Below, one piece after another: positions 45,207-52,890 of a stretch of DNA of 64,000 nucleotides. The notes beneath the pieces were generated by a model. It was not told where the DNA came from and searched no databases. It saw nothing but the letters and a program-made list of their open reading frames with translations. Source of the stretch: an uncultured Prevotellaceae bacterium (GTDB lineage Bacteria > Bacteroidota > Bacteroidia > Bacteroidales > Bacteroidaceae). Location: NCBI GenBank assembly GCA_946410305.1, contig CAMJZV010000013.1:1-64000 (forward strand), written 5' to 3'. Every line of letters begins with the position of its first letter. Position 1 is the first letter of the stretch. Made by a program: the position numbers and the translations under genes.

Positions 45207-46114
45207 GAGGGCTGATGGCCGCAGAGTGGGTAGGCATGGCGTACCTGCTGTTTACATTGGTCTTCATGGCCTTCGTGTGGTCGCGACTGCCTAACGTCGT
45301 TGATATGCTCGTGCTACGTGGTGGCTATATTGTCGCTACGCTGGGCGCAATGCTTGTCTACCGCCGCTATCCGTCGCGCTGGACCCTGTTCCTGCGTGTG
45401 CTGGTACAGATGGTGTTCCTCAGCTGGTGGTATCCCGACACCTACGAGCTGAACCGTACATTGCCCAACCTCGACCACGTCTTCGCTCAGTGGGAACAGA
45501 CGCTCTTCGGCTGTCAGCCGTCGCTGCTGTTCTCGCAGAAGGTGCCCTATGGCTGGTTCTCGGAACTGATGTGTCTGGGCTATGTCAGCTATTTCCCGCT
45601 GATGCTTATCACCTATATTTATTATTTCTTCCGTCGCTACGAGGAGTTCCAGATGGCAGCATTCGTCATGCTCGCATCCTTCTTTGCCTACTACGTCGTC
45701 TTCGTACTGGTGCCCGTCACGGGTCCACAGTTCTACTATTTGGCAGTGGGCACTGAGAAGATTGCCGCAGGCATCTTCCCTAATCTTGGCGACTGGTTCC
45801 TGACACATAGCGAGCGTATGGCGGCACCTGGCTGGACGGATGGTTTCTTCTACCATCTGCTCGACATTACCCACGATGCTGGCGAGCGTCCTACCGCTGC
45901 CTTCCCCAGCAGTCATGTGGGTGTCACCACCGTCATCATGCTGCTCGCCTTGCGTACCCGCAGCAAGGGACTCATCTTCACTATCCTACCCTTCTATGTG
46001 GCCATGTGCTTCTCTACCGTCTACATCTATGCCCACTATGCCATTGATGCAATAGCAGGGCTCCTGACGGGAACCCTGCTATACATCACACTAAAGCGTC
46101 TATATTTATCATGA
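45179..46114 (+). CDS. PAP2/AUR1-like membrane phosphotransferase
   Basis: 311 residues with about six membrane helices. The PAP2 active-site motifs appear as PSSHVGV (instead of PSGH) and STVYIYAHYAIDAIAG, where the usual Arg of SRX5HX3D is Thr. This variant matches the PAP2_3 group that includes fungal inositol-phosphorylceramide synthase (AUR1) rather than classic phosphatases. With the possible ketosphinganine reductase it overlaps, a sphingolipid head-group transferase or ceramide-phosphate phosphatase is a reasonable inference. The stop overlaps the convergent small-protein gene by 6 bases. Confidence 0.82.
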   Translation: MVQKRELVVRGLMAAEWVGMAYLLFTLVFMAFVWSRLPNVVDMLVLRGGYIVATLGAMLVYRRYPSRWTLFLRVLVQMVFLSWWYPDTYELNRTLPNLDHVFAQWEQTLFGCQPSLLFSQKVPYGWFSELMCLGYVSYFPLMLITYIYYFFRRYEEFQMAAFVMLASFFAYYVVFVLVPVTGPQFYYLAVGTEKIAAGIFPNLGDWFLTHSERMAAPGWTDGFFYHLLDITHDAGERPTAAFPSSHVGVTTVIMLLALRTRSKGLIFTILPFYVAMCFSTVYIYAHYAIDAIAGLLTGTLLYITLKRLYLS

Positions 46115-46315
46115 GACCATAGCGGCACGCCTGACACCACACTGTACAGCGCGGTCGATGAGTACCTGATTGCGGCGTATCTCGCGGACGATGACGTCGT
46201 TCTTCTCTTTCAGTTCGTCGCTCTTGCGGAACAGATGCAATATCAACAGTCCCACAACAACGGCCAGCAACACCATGGCTGTTGCCATCAGAATCATCAC
46301 TGTTGTCATTTCCAT
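46109..46315 (-). CDS. Small single-helix membrane protein (68 aa)
   Basis: One hydrophobic helix (about 5-30: VMILMATAMVLLAVVVGLLILHLF) followed by a charged cytosolic tail (KSDELKEKNDVIVREI). Starts MEMTTVM. Lies 18 bases downstream of another small membrane ORF with a similar start (METANMI). Function unknown. Confidence 0.65.
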   Translation of the reverse strand: MEMTTVMILMATAMVLLAVVVGLLILHLFRKSDELKEKNDVIVREIRRNQVLIDRAVQCGVRRAAMVS

Positions 46316-46333
46316 ATCCTTTCTATAGCATTA

Positions 46334-46456
46334 TTATTTCACCGAACATTTCTTTTCCGACCTATCATGTGCCGAGTCAAGAAAAAATAATCCTACGACC
46401 ATGGCGAAAACCACCAAGGCATAGACCGTCAGGAGAATCATGTTTGCCGTTTCCAT
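46334..46456 (-). CDS. Small single-helix membrane protein (40 aa)
   Basis: Short ORF: METANMILLTVYALVVFAMV, then VGLFFLDSAHDRSEKKCSVK. One membrane helix and a short basic tail with one Cys. Same design as the 68-residue protein downstream. Preceded by a leader of about 200 bases from a -7 box at 46666-46673. Confidence 0.6.
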   Translation of the reverse strand: METANMILLTVYALVVFAMVVGLFFLDSAHDRSEKKCSVK

Positions 46457-46665
46457 ATATATATATTTTTTTATTTGCTCTATCAGATTTTGTTTTTTTA
46501 CCGAAGTTCCCAGACCATCCTTTATTCGTAGTCGAAAAATAAAATGGTCTGGGACCCGGCATTGCAGTTGACGTCTCGTCTCAAATACGTGCTGCTTCAG
46601 AAATTGTCAATAAGGTAAGTTTCTAGAATATATTTGGTAAAAAGATGGGGTCTCAAATCCGAGTG

Positions 46666-46673
46666 CAAAGATA
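46666..46673 (-). promoter_or_regulatory. -7 box for the small membrane protein genes
   Basis: TATCTTTG on the minus strand, downstream of the AraC2 terminator and the phased repeats. Confidence 0.6.
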
Positions 46674-46676
46674 CGC

Positions 46677-46706
46677 CAAAAAGTCCGTACCCACAAGGGT
46701 ACAGAC
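46677..46706 (-). terminator. Terminator of the AraC2 gene
   Basis: On the minus strand GTCtGTACCC-ttgt-GGGTACgGAC is followed by TTTTT. Confidence 0.75.
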
Positions 46707-46780
46707 AAATGGTCGGGTGCTTTCAGACAAATAGTCGGATAAAAAGACAGTTCGTCGGACGATGGCAACGAATCGTCGGA
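46702..46780 (-). promoter_or_regulatory. Four phased direct repeats (GTCGG boxes)
   Basis: GTCGG at 46712, 46734, 46754 and 46775 (spacing 22, 20, 21). The first two repeats are 14 of 15 identical (CAGACAAATGGTCGG / CAGACAAATAGTCGG). They lie after the AraC2 stop and upstream of the -7 box at 46666, with the nearest repeat about 30 bases away. Confidence 0.65.
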
Positions 46781-46782
46781 TG

Positions 46783-48618
46783 CTAATCGTTGTTTAGCGT
46801 CTGTTTATAGGTGGTGGGCGTCATGCCGTACTTAGCGCGGAAATTGCGGGTGAAGGTGTCGGCATTGGTAAAACCACTGGCCTGGCTGACCAACTCAACG
46901 GCAATGTCAGGCTGGTCGTTCATCATTCGGACGGCAAAGTCGAGGCGCAGCTCACGGACATACGCCGGCAAGGACACGCTATCGCTACCCTGTGCGAAGG
47001 CGGCACCGATGCGCTCCTTCGAAAGACCGGTATGCTCGATAAGTGTCTGGCGTCCGAAGTCGGGTTGCAAGAACAGCTGTTCGTTCTCTATCAGGTCGCG
47101 GAGGCAGAGGAACAACTGCTCGTCGGTAAGTTCGGTCATATCGGAGATGCTGAGTCCGGCAGGTTTAGAGTTTAGAGTGGATAGTGGAGAGTTGGCTTCC
47201 GCCGATGAGGCTGTACTTCCTTCAGAAGCAGTAGCATATTCAACATTCTCAGTTCTACATTCTACCTTATTCCTTAACTCCTTATACTTCTTTTTATACT
47301 CCAAAACCTCGTTAATCTGGTCTACAAGGACGCGATTCTTCTTTTTCGTACTGCGCCACTGGCGGAAGACATAGACGGCAAAACCAAAAATCAACAGTGC
47401 CAAGATACCTGAGGCAATGCTGATGGCAGTAAACAGTCGCTTACCAGCGCGCTGCTCAGCAATCTGGCGCTCCTTACCCTGCGTATCGTAGATGGTGGCC
47501 AGTTCAGCACTCTCGCTTCGTTTCTGTCGTACAAGGGCAGTATCGTACACCTCAGCAATCTGCATGGCTACACGCAAAGCGGAGTCCTTACGGCCTGACA
47601 GGTAGTTGGCACGGAACTTGGGCAACAGGTTATGACCTATGGTCTCTAAGTCGTAGTCATAGCCCCACTCTTTGATAAATCGGTCCAAATCCGTATAGAT
47701 ATCAGCAGCTTCGCTATAGCGACGGGCCGACATCAGATATTCACAACCGTCGATACGTCCCTCAAGCCTCTGTCCATAGTCACTTTTCGCATAGTCAGCA
47801 TAATAGCTGGCTGCCTCACTCTCCTGACCACGCATCTGGCACACCTGTGCACGATGAAGGTTTACCAACGCACGCAACGCCTTCACCTCCTTTTCAATAG
47901 GCTTGGGCTGTTGCTCATAGAGTGTGACCAGCGAGTCCATGCGGTCTACCCACACGCCAGCCTCATCCATATGATGGTTAAGGTGGGTGACGGCGATATT
48001 CTCCAGGGTTTCTATGCTGGCCGCCAATGGACGGTTCGTAGAATCGTTGCGCGTCTGTAAGACCCACTTATAGGCCTCAGCATAGCTTTGGGCAGCCTCG
48101 CTGTGGCGCTCTAGCATCATCTGCGTGTCGCCAAGACTCAGGTAGAGCGTCTGCAATTCGCCAGCACATCTCGGGCTATCTACATCCTTCAGCTTGTCAA
48201 TCAGTCGCAGAGCGGTACGCATGGCATTGTCGTAGTCACGATTAGTAGTCAGCATGATGACGAGGTTGGTACCAGCGTGGATATACTCCCAAAAGTCCTC
48301 AGCAGGAGGATTCTCGATAGCAACGACGCGACGGAAGTACTCGATGCACTTGTCCATCTGTCCCATCTGGAAATAGGCCACGCCACGATAGCCGTCAGCA
48401 CGTATCGGCGAGAGTTCGCCAATAGCGGCCAAGCTGTCGGTAACATCAAGGAAATGCTGGAAGTCGCCAGTAAATCGGGCAGCAAGAGCAATGCTGTCGC
48501 CGTGGGTACGCACCATCTTAGTGGGAACGTTGCCTTGTGCATCGCTCCTTTTCCCGCTGCAAGCCGTGAGTACAACAAATGCAACGACGGCCACTATACT
48601 TGCTATATATCTGTACAT
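46783..48618 (-). CDS. Membrane-spanning TPR-AraC one-component regulator (AraC2)
   Basis: 611 residues, same layout as AraC1: signal sequence with lipobox (VLTACSGK, Cys20), TPR-like periplasmic region (about 40-385), one membrane helix (about 396-418), coiled stretch, and a C-terminal AraC-type domain (about 510-611: LIEHTGLSKERIGAAF, then AVELVSQASGFTNADTFTRN and MTPTTYKQTLNND). The linker between coil and DNA-binding domain (about 448-485) is low-complexity (NKVECRTENVEYATASEG, then SPLSTLNSKPAG), encoded by short tandem-repeat DNA of the kind found between genes elsewhere. The leader contains a terminator-like hairpin. Confidence 0.9.
   Translation of the reverse strand: MYRYIASIVAVVAFVVLTACSGKRSDAQGNVPTKMVRTHGDSIALAARFTGDFQHFLDVTDSLAAIGELSPIRADGYRGVAYFQMGQMDKCIEYFRRVVAIENPPAEDFWEYIHAGTNLVIMLTTNRDYDNAMRTALRLIDKLKDVDSPRCAGELQTLYLSLGDTQMMLERHSEAAQSYAEAYKWVLQTRNDSTNRPLAASIETLENIAVTHLNHHMDEAGVWVDRMDSLVTLYEQQPKPIEKEVKALRALVNLHRAQVCQMRGQESEAASYYADYAKSDYGQRLEGRIDGCEYLMSARRYSEAADIYTDLDRFIKEWGYDYDLETIGHNLLPKFRANYLSGRKDSALRVAMQIAEVYDTALVRQKRSESAELATIYDTQGKERQIAEQRAGKRLFTAISIASGILALLIFGFAVYVFRQWRSTKKKNRVLVDQINEVLEYKKKYKELRNKVECRTENVEYATASEGSTASSAEANSPLSTLNSKPAGLSISDMTELTDEQLFLCLRDLIENEQLFLQPDFGRQTLIEHTGLSKERIGAAFAQGSDSVSLPAYVRELRLDFAVRMMNDQPDIAVELVSQASGFTNADTFTRNFRAKYGMTPTTYKQTLNND
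47162..47275 (-). repeat. Short tandem repeats translated within AraC2
   Basis: Contains GAATGTAGAACTGAGAATGT and CTCTAAACTCTAAACC on the coding strand. The same words form the intergenic repeats near 18259-18330. Confidence 0.6.
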
Positions 48619-48632
48619 GATTGTCCTTTGTT

Positions 48633-48660
48633 CAAAAAAAATGGGACTCCGCTGAGTCCC
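48633..48660 (-). terminator. Attenuator-like hairpin in the AraC2 leader
   Basis: On the minus strand GGGACTC-agcg-GAGTCCC is followed by A and eight T, 15-40 bases before the AraC2 start codon. Confidence 0.7.
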
Positions 48661-48704
48661 TAACCTTTGTTAACCTTAAATCTAATACTATGAAAAACAC
48701 GTTG

Positions 48705-48712
48705 CAAAGATA
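48705..48712 (-). promoter_or_regulatory. -7 box of the AraC2 gene
   Basis: TATCTTTG on the minus strand, 86 bases before the start codon. A perfect palindrome GTGTAGC-a-GCTACAC (48755-48769) lies about 43 bases upstream of it and may be an operator. Confidence 0.6.
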
Positions 48713-48814
48713 CTACATATTTTATAATATGCAAGAAAAGCTGGTAGAAAAATGGTGTAGCAGCTACACTTTCTTGATATAAATCAAGCGAATTGAAAAA
48801 TATTTATTCAAAAA

Positions 48815-48846
48815 TTTGGCTGTTTAAGAATTATTCACTATCTTTG
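48815..48846 (+). promoter_or_regulatory. Promoter of greA
   Basis: TTTG (48815-48818), 20 bases, TATCTTTG (48839-48846). Confidence 0.8.
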
Positions 48847-48876
48847 CAACCGATAACATACATAGCTGAATTCAGG

Positions 48877-48915
48877 GATTCCGACATAACGAAGAGTCGG
48901 GATTCTTTCTTTTAT
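48877..48915 (+). terminator. Attenuator-like hairpin in the greA leader
   Basis: GGATTCCGAC pairs with GTCGGGATTC (10 bp with two G-U pairs) and is followed by TTTCTTTT, about 50 bases before the greA ATG. Confidence 0.65.
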
Positions 48916-48963
48916 GTATCATCAAACTAAAATTGTAAATAGTAAATAATTAAATTGTAAATT

Positions 48964-49431
48964 ATGGCATACATGTCACAAGAAGGTTATGACAACCTCA
49001 TAGCCGAACTGCACCGCCTAGAAGCGGTAGAACGTCCAAAGGCTTCAGCAGCTATTGCCGAGGCTCGTGAGAAGGGCGACCTGAGTGAGAATAGTGAGTA
49101 CGACGCCGCCAAAGAGGCGCAAGCACATTTGGAAGACAAGATCAACAAGCTGAAGGCTACTATTGCAGAGGCTAAAGTGGTTGACACATCACGTCTGAGC
49201 ACTGACTCTGTACAGATCCTGACCAAGGTGGAGATGACCAATCTGACCACCAATACCAAGATGTCGTACACCATCGTCAGTGAGAACGAGGCCGACCTGC
49301 GTGCTGGTAAGATCTCTATCAAAACCCCTATTGCACAGGGTCTGCTGGGCAAGAAGGTGGGTGACGAGGTAGAGATTACCATTCCTCGTGGCACTATCAA
49401 GTTGCGCATTGAGAACATCTCGATAGCGTAA
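48964..49431 (+). CDS. greA: Transcription elongation factor GreA
   Basis: Rescues backtracked RNA polymerase by stimulating transcript cleavage. 155 residues, normal length. N-terminal coiled-coil finger with the tip motif EKGDLSENSEYDAAKEAQ (acidic Asp and Glu at the tip) and a C-terminal FKBP-like domain ending VEITIPRGTIKLRIENI. Own promoter and a leader with a terminator-like hairpin; the HIT gene follows after 45 bases. Confidence 0.97.
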   Translation: MAYMSQEGYDNLIAELHRLEAVERPKASAAIAEAREKGDLSENSEYDAAKEAQAHLEDKINKLKATIAEAKVVDTSRLSTDSVQILTKVEMTNLTTNTKMSYTIVSENEADLRAGKISIKTPIAQGLLGKKVGDEVEITIPRGTIKLRIENISIA

Positions 49432-49476
49432 GCACTCGAAGTATCGAAACATCGAAATATCGAAACACCGACAACT
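49432..49476. repeat. ATCGAAAC-type repeats between greA and the HIT gene
   Basis: TATCGAAAC, ATCGAAA and TATCGAAAC follow one another with 8-9 bp spacing, filling the 45-base gap. Confidence 0.6.
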
Positions 49477-49866
49477 ATGGACATTTTCAGTAAGATTGCC
49501 GCTGGCGAGATTCCCAGCTATAAGGTTGCAGAGAACGATGAGTTCTATGCTTTCCTCGACATCAACCCATTGGTAAAGGGACACACATTGGTTATTCCCC
49601 GTCGTGAGGTAGACTATTTCTTCGACATGGAGGACGACGAGTTGGCACGCTACCAGCAGTTTGCTAAGCGCGTAGCTACCGCCATCAAGAAAGCGTTCCC
49701 TTGCAAGAAGGTAGCACAGGTAGTACTCGGTCTTGAAGTTGCCCATGCTCACATTCACCTCATCCCTATGCAGAGTGAGGCCGATGCTGACTTCCGCAAG
49801 GAGAAGCTGAAGCTCAGTGAGGAAGAGTTCAAAGAGATTGCCGCCAAGATTCAGGAAGCCCTCTAA
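49477..49866 (+). CDS. HIT-family nucleotide hydrolase
   Basis: 129 residues. Begins MDIFSKIAAGEIPSYKVAEN and carries the histidine triad as AHAHIHLIP, the HxHxH motif with the catalytic central His. Members hydrolyse nucleoside phosphoramidates or dinucleoside polyphosphates (Hinf/HinT or Fhit-like). Probably co-transcribed with greA. Confidence 0.95.
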   Translation: MDIFSKIAAGEIPSYKVAENDEFYAFLDINPLVKGHTLVIPRREVDYFFDMEDDELARYQQFAKRVATAIKKAFPCKKVAQVVLGLEVAHAHIHLIPMQSEADADFRKEKLKLSEEEFKEIAAKIQEAL

Positions 49867-49901
49867 TGGTTAACGGTTAATGGTTAATGGTTAACGGTTA
49901 T
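49867..49901 (+). repeat. Heptamer array (TGGTTAA/CGGTTAA), five units
   Basis: Five consecutive heptamers begin one base after the HIT stop codon; the last is imperfect. The same units, in opposite orientation, form the array at 52828. Confidence 0.85.
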
Positions 49902-49906
49902 TGTCT

Positions 49907-50683
49907 ATGATACTGCTTAGTTTCGATACCGAAGAGTTTGACGTACCTCGTGAGCATGGCGTGGATTACACGCTACAGGAGGGTATGGCGGTCAGCAAGG
50001 TGGGTACTAACCGTATCCTTGACGTACTGAAGGAAAATGGCGTTAAAGCCACTTTCTTCTGTACGGGTAATTTTGCCGAGAACGCCCCAGAGGTCATGCA
50101 GCGCATCATGGACGAAGGCCACGAGGTGGCCTGTCATGGTGTAGACCACTGGCAACCCAAGGAGACCGACTTTGCTGTGTCCAAGCAGATTGTAGAGCGT
50201 GTCACAGGCCGTAAGGTCTATGGCTACCGCCAGCCCCGCATGTTTCCTGTCAGTGATGAGGAAATTGAAAAGGCCGGTTATCGCTACAACTCTTCCCTGA
50301 ACCCCGCATTCATCCCAGGTCGTTACATGCATCTGACAGCACCACGTACCTGGTTTATGAAAGGTGGTGTGATGCAGATTCCCGCTTCCGTGACACCATG
50401 GATACGTTTCCCACTGTTCTGGTTGTCACTGCACAACCTACCCGAAAGCCTCTACCACTGGATGGTACGTCGCACAGTGGGACATGACGGATATTTCGTC
50501 ACCTACTTCCACCCTTGGGAGTTTTACGACCTGAAGGAGCATCCAGAGTTCAAGATGCCCTTCATCATCAAGAACCATAGTGGCCGCCAGATGATGCAAC
50601 GCTTAGACCGCCTCGTCAAGATGCTGAAAGCTGATGGTCACGAATTCATCACCTATACAGACTTTGTAAACCGACACTCATGA
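49907..50683 (+). CDS. NodB-type polysaccharide deacetylase
   Basis: 258 residues from the ATG at 49907 (a TTG six bases earlier is also open). Predicted metal-dependent removal of an N-acetyl or formyl group from a sugar. MILLSFDTEEFD has the first metal/catalytic Asp pair, and HEVACHGVDH gives the HxxxH metal ligands; YGYRQPRMF is the next conserved segment. No signal peptide, so it faces the cytosol. Its stop overlaps the GT2 start (ATGA). With GT2 and GT87 it forms an operon resembling the ArnD/ArnC/ArnT logic of sugar transfer via undecaprenyl phosphate. Confidence 0.88.
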   Translation: MILLSFDTEEFDVPREHGVDYTLQEGMAVSKVGTNRILDVLKENGVKATFFCTGNFAENAPEVMQRIMDEGHEVACHGVDHWQPKETDFAVSKQIVERVTGRKVYGYRQPRMFPVSDEEIEKAGYRYNSSLNPAFIPGRYMHLTAPRTWFMKGGVMQIPASVTPWIRFPLFWLSLHNLPESLYHWMVRRTVGHDGYFVTYFHPWEFYDLKEHPEFKMPFIIKNHSGRQMMQRLDRLVKMLKADGHEFITYTDFVNRHS

Positions 50684-51621
50684 TTAGATTAGCCACCGTA
50701 TCGCCCTGCTATAACGAAGAAGCTGTGCTGCGCCACTCTGTAGAGCGCCTGACAGCACTCTTTGAAAGAATGATTGCTGACGGACTCATCGCCAACGATT
50801 CGATGATGGTCTTCGTCAACGATGGCAGCAGAGACAATACGTGGAAAATCATTACTGAGCTACATCGTGAGAACCGCTTTGTGCGGGGTATCAACCTTGC
50901 ACGTAACGTCGGACACCAGAATGCCATCATGGCAGGTATGATGACAGCACGCCAATGGGTTGATGCTGTTATTACCATCGATGCCGACCTGCAGGATGAC
51001 ATAGAATGCATCCCACAGATGGTCAAGAAATGTGAGTCTGGCAGCGACATCGTCTATGGCGTAAAGGTATCGCGCCAGGCCGACTCAGCAACTAAGCGTT
51101 GGACAGCACAGGCTTTCTACAAGCTACAGTCATCGATGGGCGTCGAGAGTGTCTACAATCATGCCGATTTCCGTCTGATGACACGCCGGGCTCTCGACAT
51201 GCTGGCAGAATACAAGGAGCACAACCTCTATCTGCGTGGACTGATTCCGCAAATAGGATTGCAGTGCGACACAGTCGATGACACTATCAGCGAGCGTTAT
51301 GCAGGGAACTCCAAATACACCGTCCGCAAGATGTTTGCGCTGGCCATTAACGGCATTACGTCGTTCTCTGAGCGTCCACTCTATGCCATCGTCAATATGG
51401 GTGTCTTTTTCATCGTGATTGCTTTCTGTATTGCTATCTACGTGGTACACGCCCTGATAGTAGGTACAGCAGTTCCTGGCTGGTCATCATTGATACTGAG
51501 CATCTGGCTGGTTGGCGGTTTCATACTGGTAGCCATCGGTATTGTCGGCATCTATATTGGAAAGATATTTACTGAGGTCAAACACCGACCACTGTATCAC
51601 ATTGCAGAAATATTAGAATAG
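50680..51621 (+). CDS. GT2 glycosyltransferase, polyprenyl-phosphate type
   Basis: 313 residues: a GT-A domain (TVSPCYNEE, VFVNDGSRDNT, TIDADLQDD as the DxD metal site, NHADFRLM) and two C-terminal membrane helices (about 232-290: MGVFFIVIAFCIAIYVV and LVGGFILVAIGIVGIYIG). This is the design of DPM1/ArnC/GtrB enzymes that load a sugar onto undecaprenyl phosphate at the inner face of the inner membrane. Coupled to the deacetylase upstream and 6 bases before the GT87 gene. Confidence 0.9.
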   Translation: MIRLATVSPCYNEEAVLRHSVERLTALFERMIADGLIANDSMMVFVNDGSRDNTWKIITELHRENRFVRGINLARNVGHQNAIMAGMMTARQWVDAVITIDADLQDDIECIPQMVKKCESGSDIVYGVKVSRQADSATKRWTAQAFYKLQSSMGVESVYNHADFRLMTRRALDMLAEYKEHNLYLRGLIPQIGLQCDTVDDTISERYAGNSKYTVRKMFALAINGITSFSERPLYAIVNMGVFFIVIAFCIAIYVVHALIVGTAVPGWSSLILSIWLVGGFILVAIGIVGIYIGKIFTEVKHRPLYHIAEILE

Positions 51622-51627
51622 AACTCT

Positions 51628-52848
51628 ATGTTTACCAACGCCTTCACGACCTGTCGCGATAAGGTTGCACAACTGTTATCAAAACCTTTCTTCCACGACT
51701 ATCGCACCATTCTCGTGATGTGGATTGTCATGTGTCTCATCCTTGCCATCACCAAGTCATATAATAGTGACGGCAACTACCGCATATTCATTGGTGTATG
51801 GTATCACACCATCGAACAACTGCCACTGTTCGACCACTATCCCTTGGAGTATGACGACATGAACCACTATGGACCGTTCTTTGCGTTGGTCATTGCCCCC
51901 TTTGCATGGATGACTCGCTATGCGGGCATGTTCTTCTGGATGCTTTTCCTCTGCATGTTCCTCTATGTGTCCATACGTAAGTCTGACTTCACGAAATACC
52001 AGCAGCTATTCCTCTTCTGGTTCTGCTCGCACGAACTGCTCAACGCCCTGTTCCTACAACAATACAACGTGGCTATCACAGCCGGTGTACTGCTGACATT
52101 CACCATGATAGAACGGAGACAGGATTTCTGGGCTGCATTCTTCATCATGTTGGGCACCATGATCAAGCTCTACGGCATTGTGGGCTTGGCGTTCTTCTTC
52201 TTCTCAAAGAACAAGACCAAGCTATTGCTGTCATGTCTATTCTGGGGTGTCGTCATGTTTGTAGCTCCTATGGCGGTAGCCAGTCCAGAGTATATCATCA
52301 GTCAGTATTATGAGTGGTATGTAGCACTCGTTGAGAAGAACGCCGATAACATCAATGTGCTGAACGGCAACATGGCAGACCTGTCGACCAATATCTCGCT
52401 ACTAGGAATGGTACGTCGCACCACACAGATACTGACCTATAGCGACCTGTGGCTCATTATCCCAGGCATCATCGCGTTCTGTATACCTTATCTACGAATC
52501 AGCCAATATAAGCATGTGGCATTTCGTCAGACACTGCTGGCTTCGGTACTGATGTTCACCGTCCTGTTCTCTACAGGTTCCGAGAACAGCACCTATATTA
52601 TCGCCTTTGCGGGTGTGGCACTATGGTATGCCAGTGCCCCGTGGCAGCGTAGCAAATGGGATATTGCTCTGATGGTTGTGGTATTCATCATCTCCAGCCT
52701 TTCACCTGGTGACCTCTTCCCGAAAGTCATCTACCGTGAGGTCATTCAGCCCTATGCGCTGAAAGCATTGCCTGTCACCATCGTCTGGTTCAAGCTATGC
52801 TACGAGATGTACACGCGAGATTATAAACCATTAACCATTAACCGTTAA
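51628..52848 (+). CDS. GT87/DUF2029 membrane glycosyltransferase (copy a)
   Basis: 406 residues, roughly ten membrane helices. GT87 (DUF2029) enzymes transfer sugars from polyprenyl phosphates on the outer face of the membrane. DDMNHYGPFFALVIAPFAW in the first loop is the likely conserved region, and a long identical stretch (AFRQTLLASVLMFTVLFSTG) is shared with the paralogue at 55726. The last residues LTIN and the stop codon lie within the heptamer array that follows. Confidence 0.85.
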   Translation: MFTNAFTTCRDKVAQLLSKPFFHDYRTILVMWIVMCLILAITKSYNSDGNYRIFIGVWYHTIEQLPLFDHYPLEYDDMNHYGPFFALVIAPFAWMTRYAGMFFWMLFLCMFLYVSIRKSDFTKYQQLFLFWFCSHELLNALFLQQYNVAITAGVLLTFTMIERRQDFWAAFFIMLGTMIKLYGIVGLAFFFFSKNKTKLLLSCLFWGVVMFVAPMAVASPEYIISQYYEWYVALVEKNADNINVLNGNMADLSTNISLLGMVRRTTQILTYSDLWLIIPGIIAFCIPYLRISQYKHVAFRQTLLASVLMFTVLFSTGSENSTYIIAFAGVALWYASAPWQRSKWDIALMVVVFIISSLSPGDLFPKVIYREVIQPYALKALPVTIVWFKLCYEMYTRDYKPLTINR

Positions 52849-52890
52849 CCATTAACCATTAACCGTTAACCATTAACCGTTAACCGTTAG
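52828..52890. repeat. Heptamer array (CCATTAA/CCGTTAA), nine units
   Basis: Nine perfect-register heptamers: CCATTAA or CCGTTAA (last one CCGTTAG). It starts inside the GT87a coding end, supplies its stop codon, and ends one base before the GT2b stop codon. Confidence 0.9.

Larger units (their letters stand above)
46457..46782. other. Long leader and control region between AraC2 and the small membrane proteins
   Basis: Holds, from the AraC2 side: four GTCGG direct repeats, the AraC2 terminator, a minus-strand promoter and a leader with a 10-bp inverted repeat (CCCAGACCAT at 46509-46518, complement at 46544-46553). No further gene is seen. Confidence 0.55.

Noticed and set aside
52828..52890. 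Heptamer array considered as a CRISPR or telomere-like array
   Set aside because: Units are 7 bp with no spacers and no cas genes; it is a plain tandem repeat.
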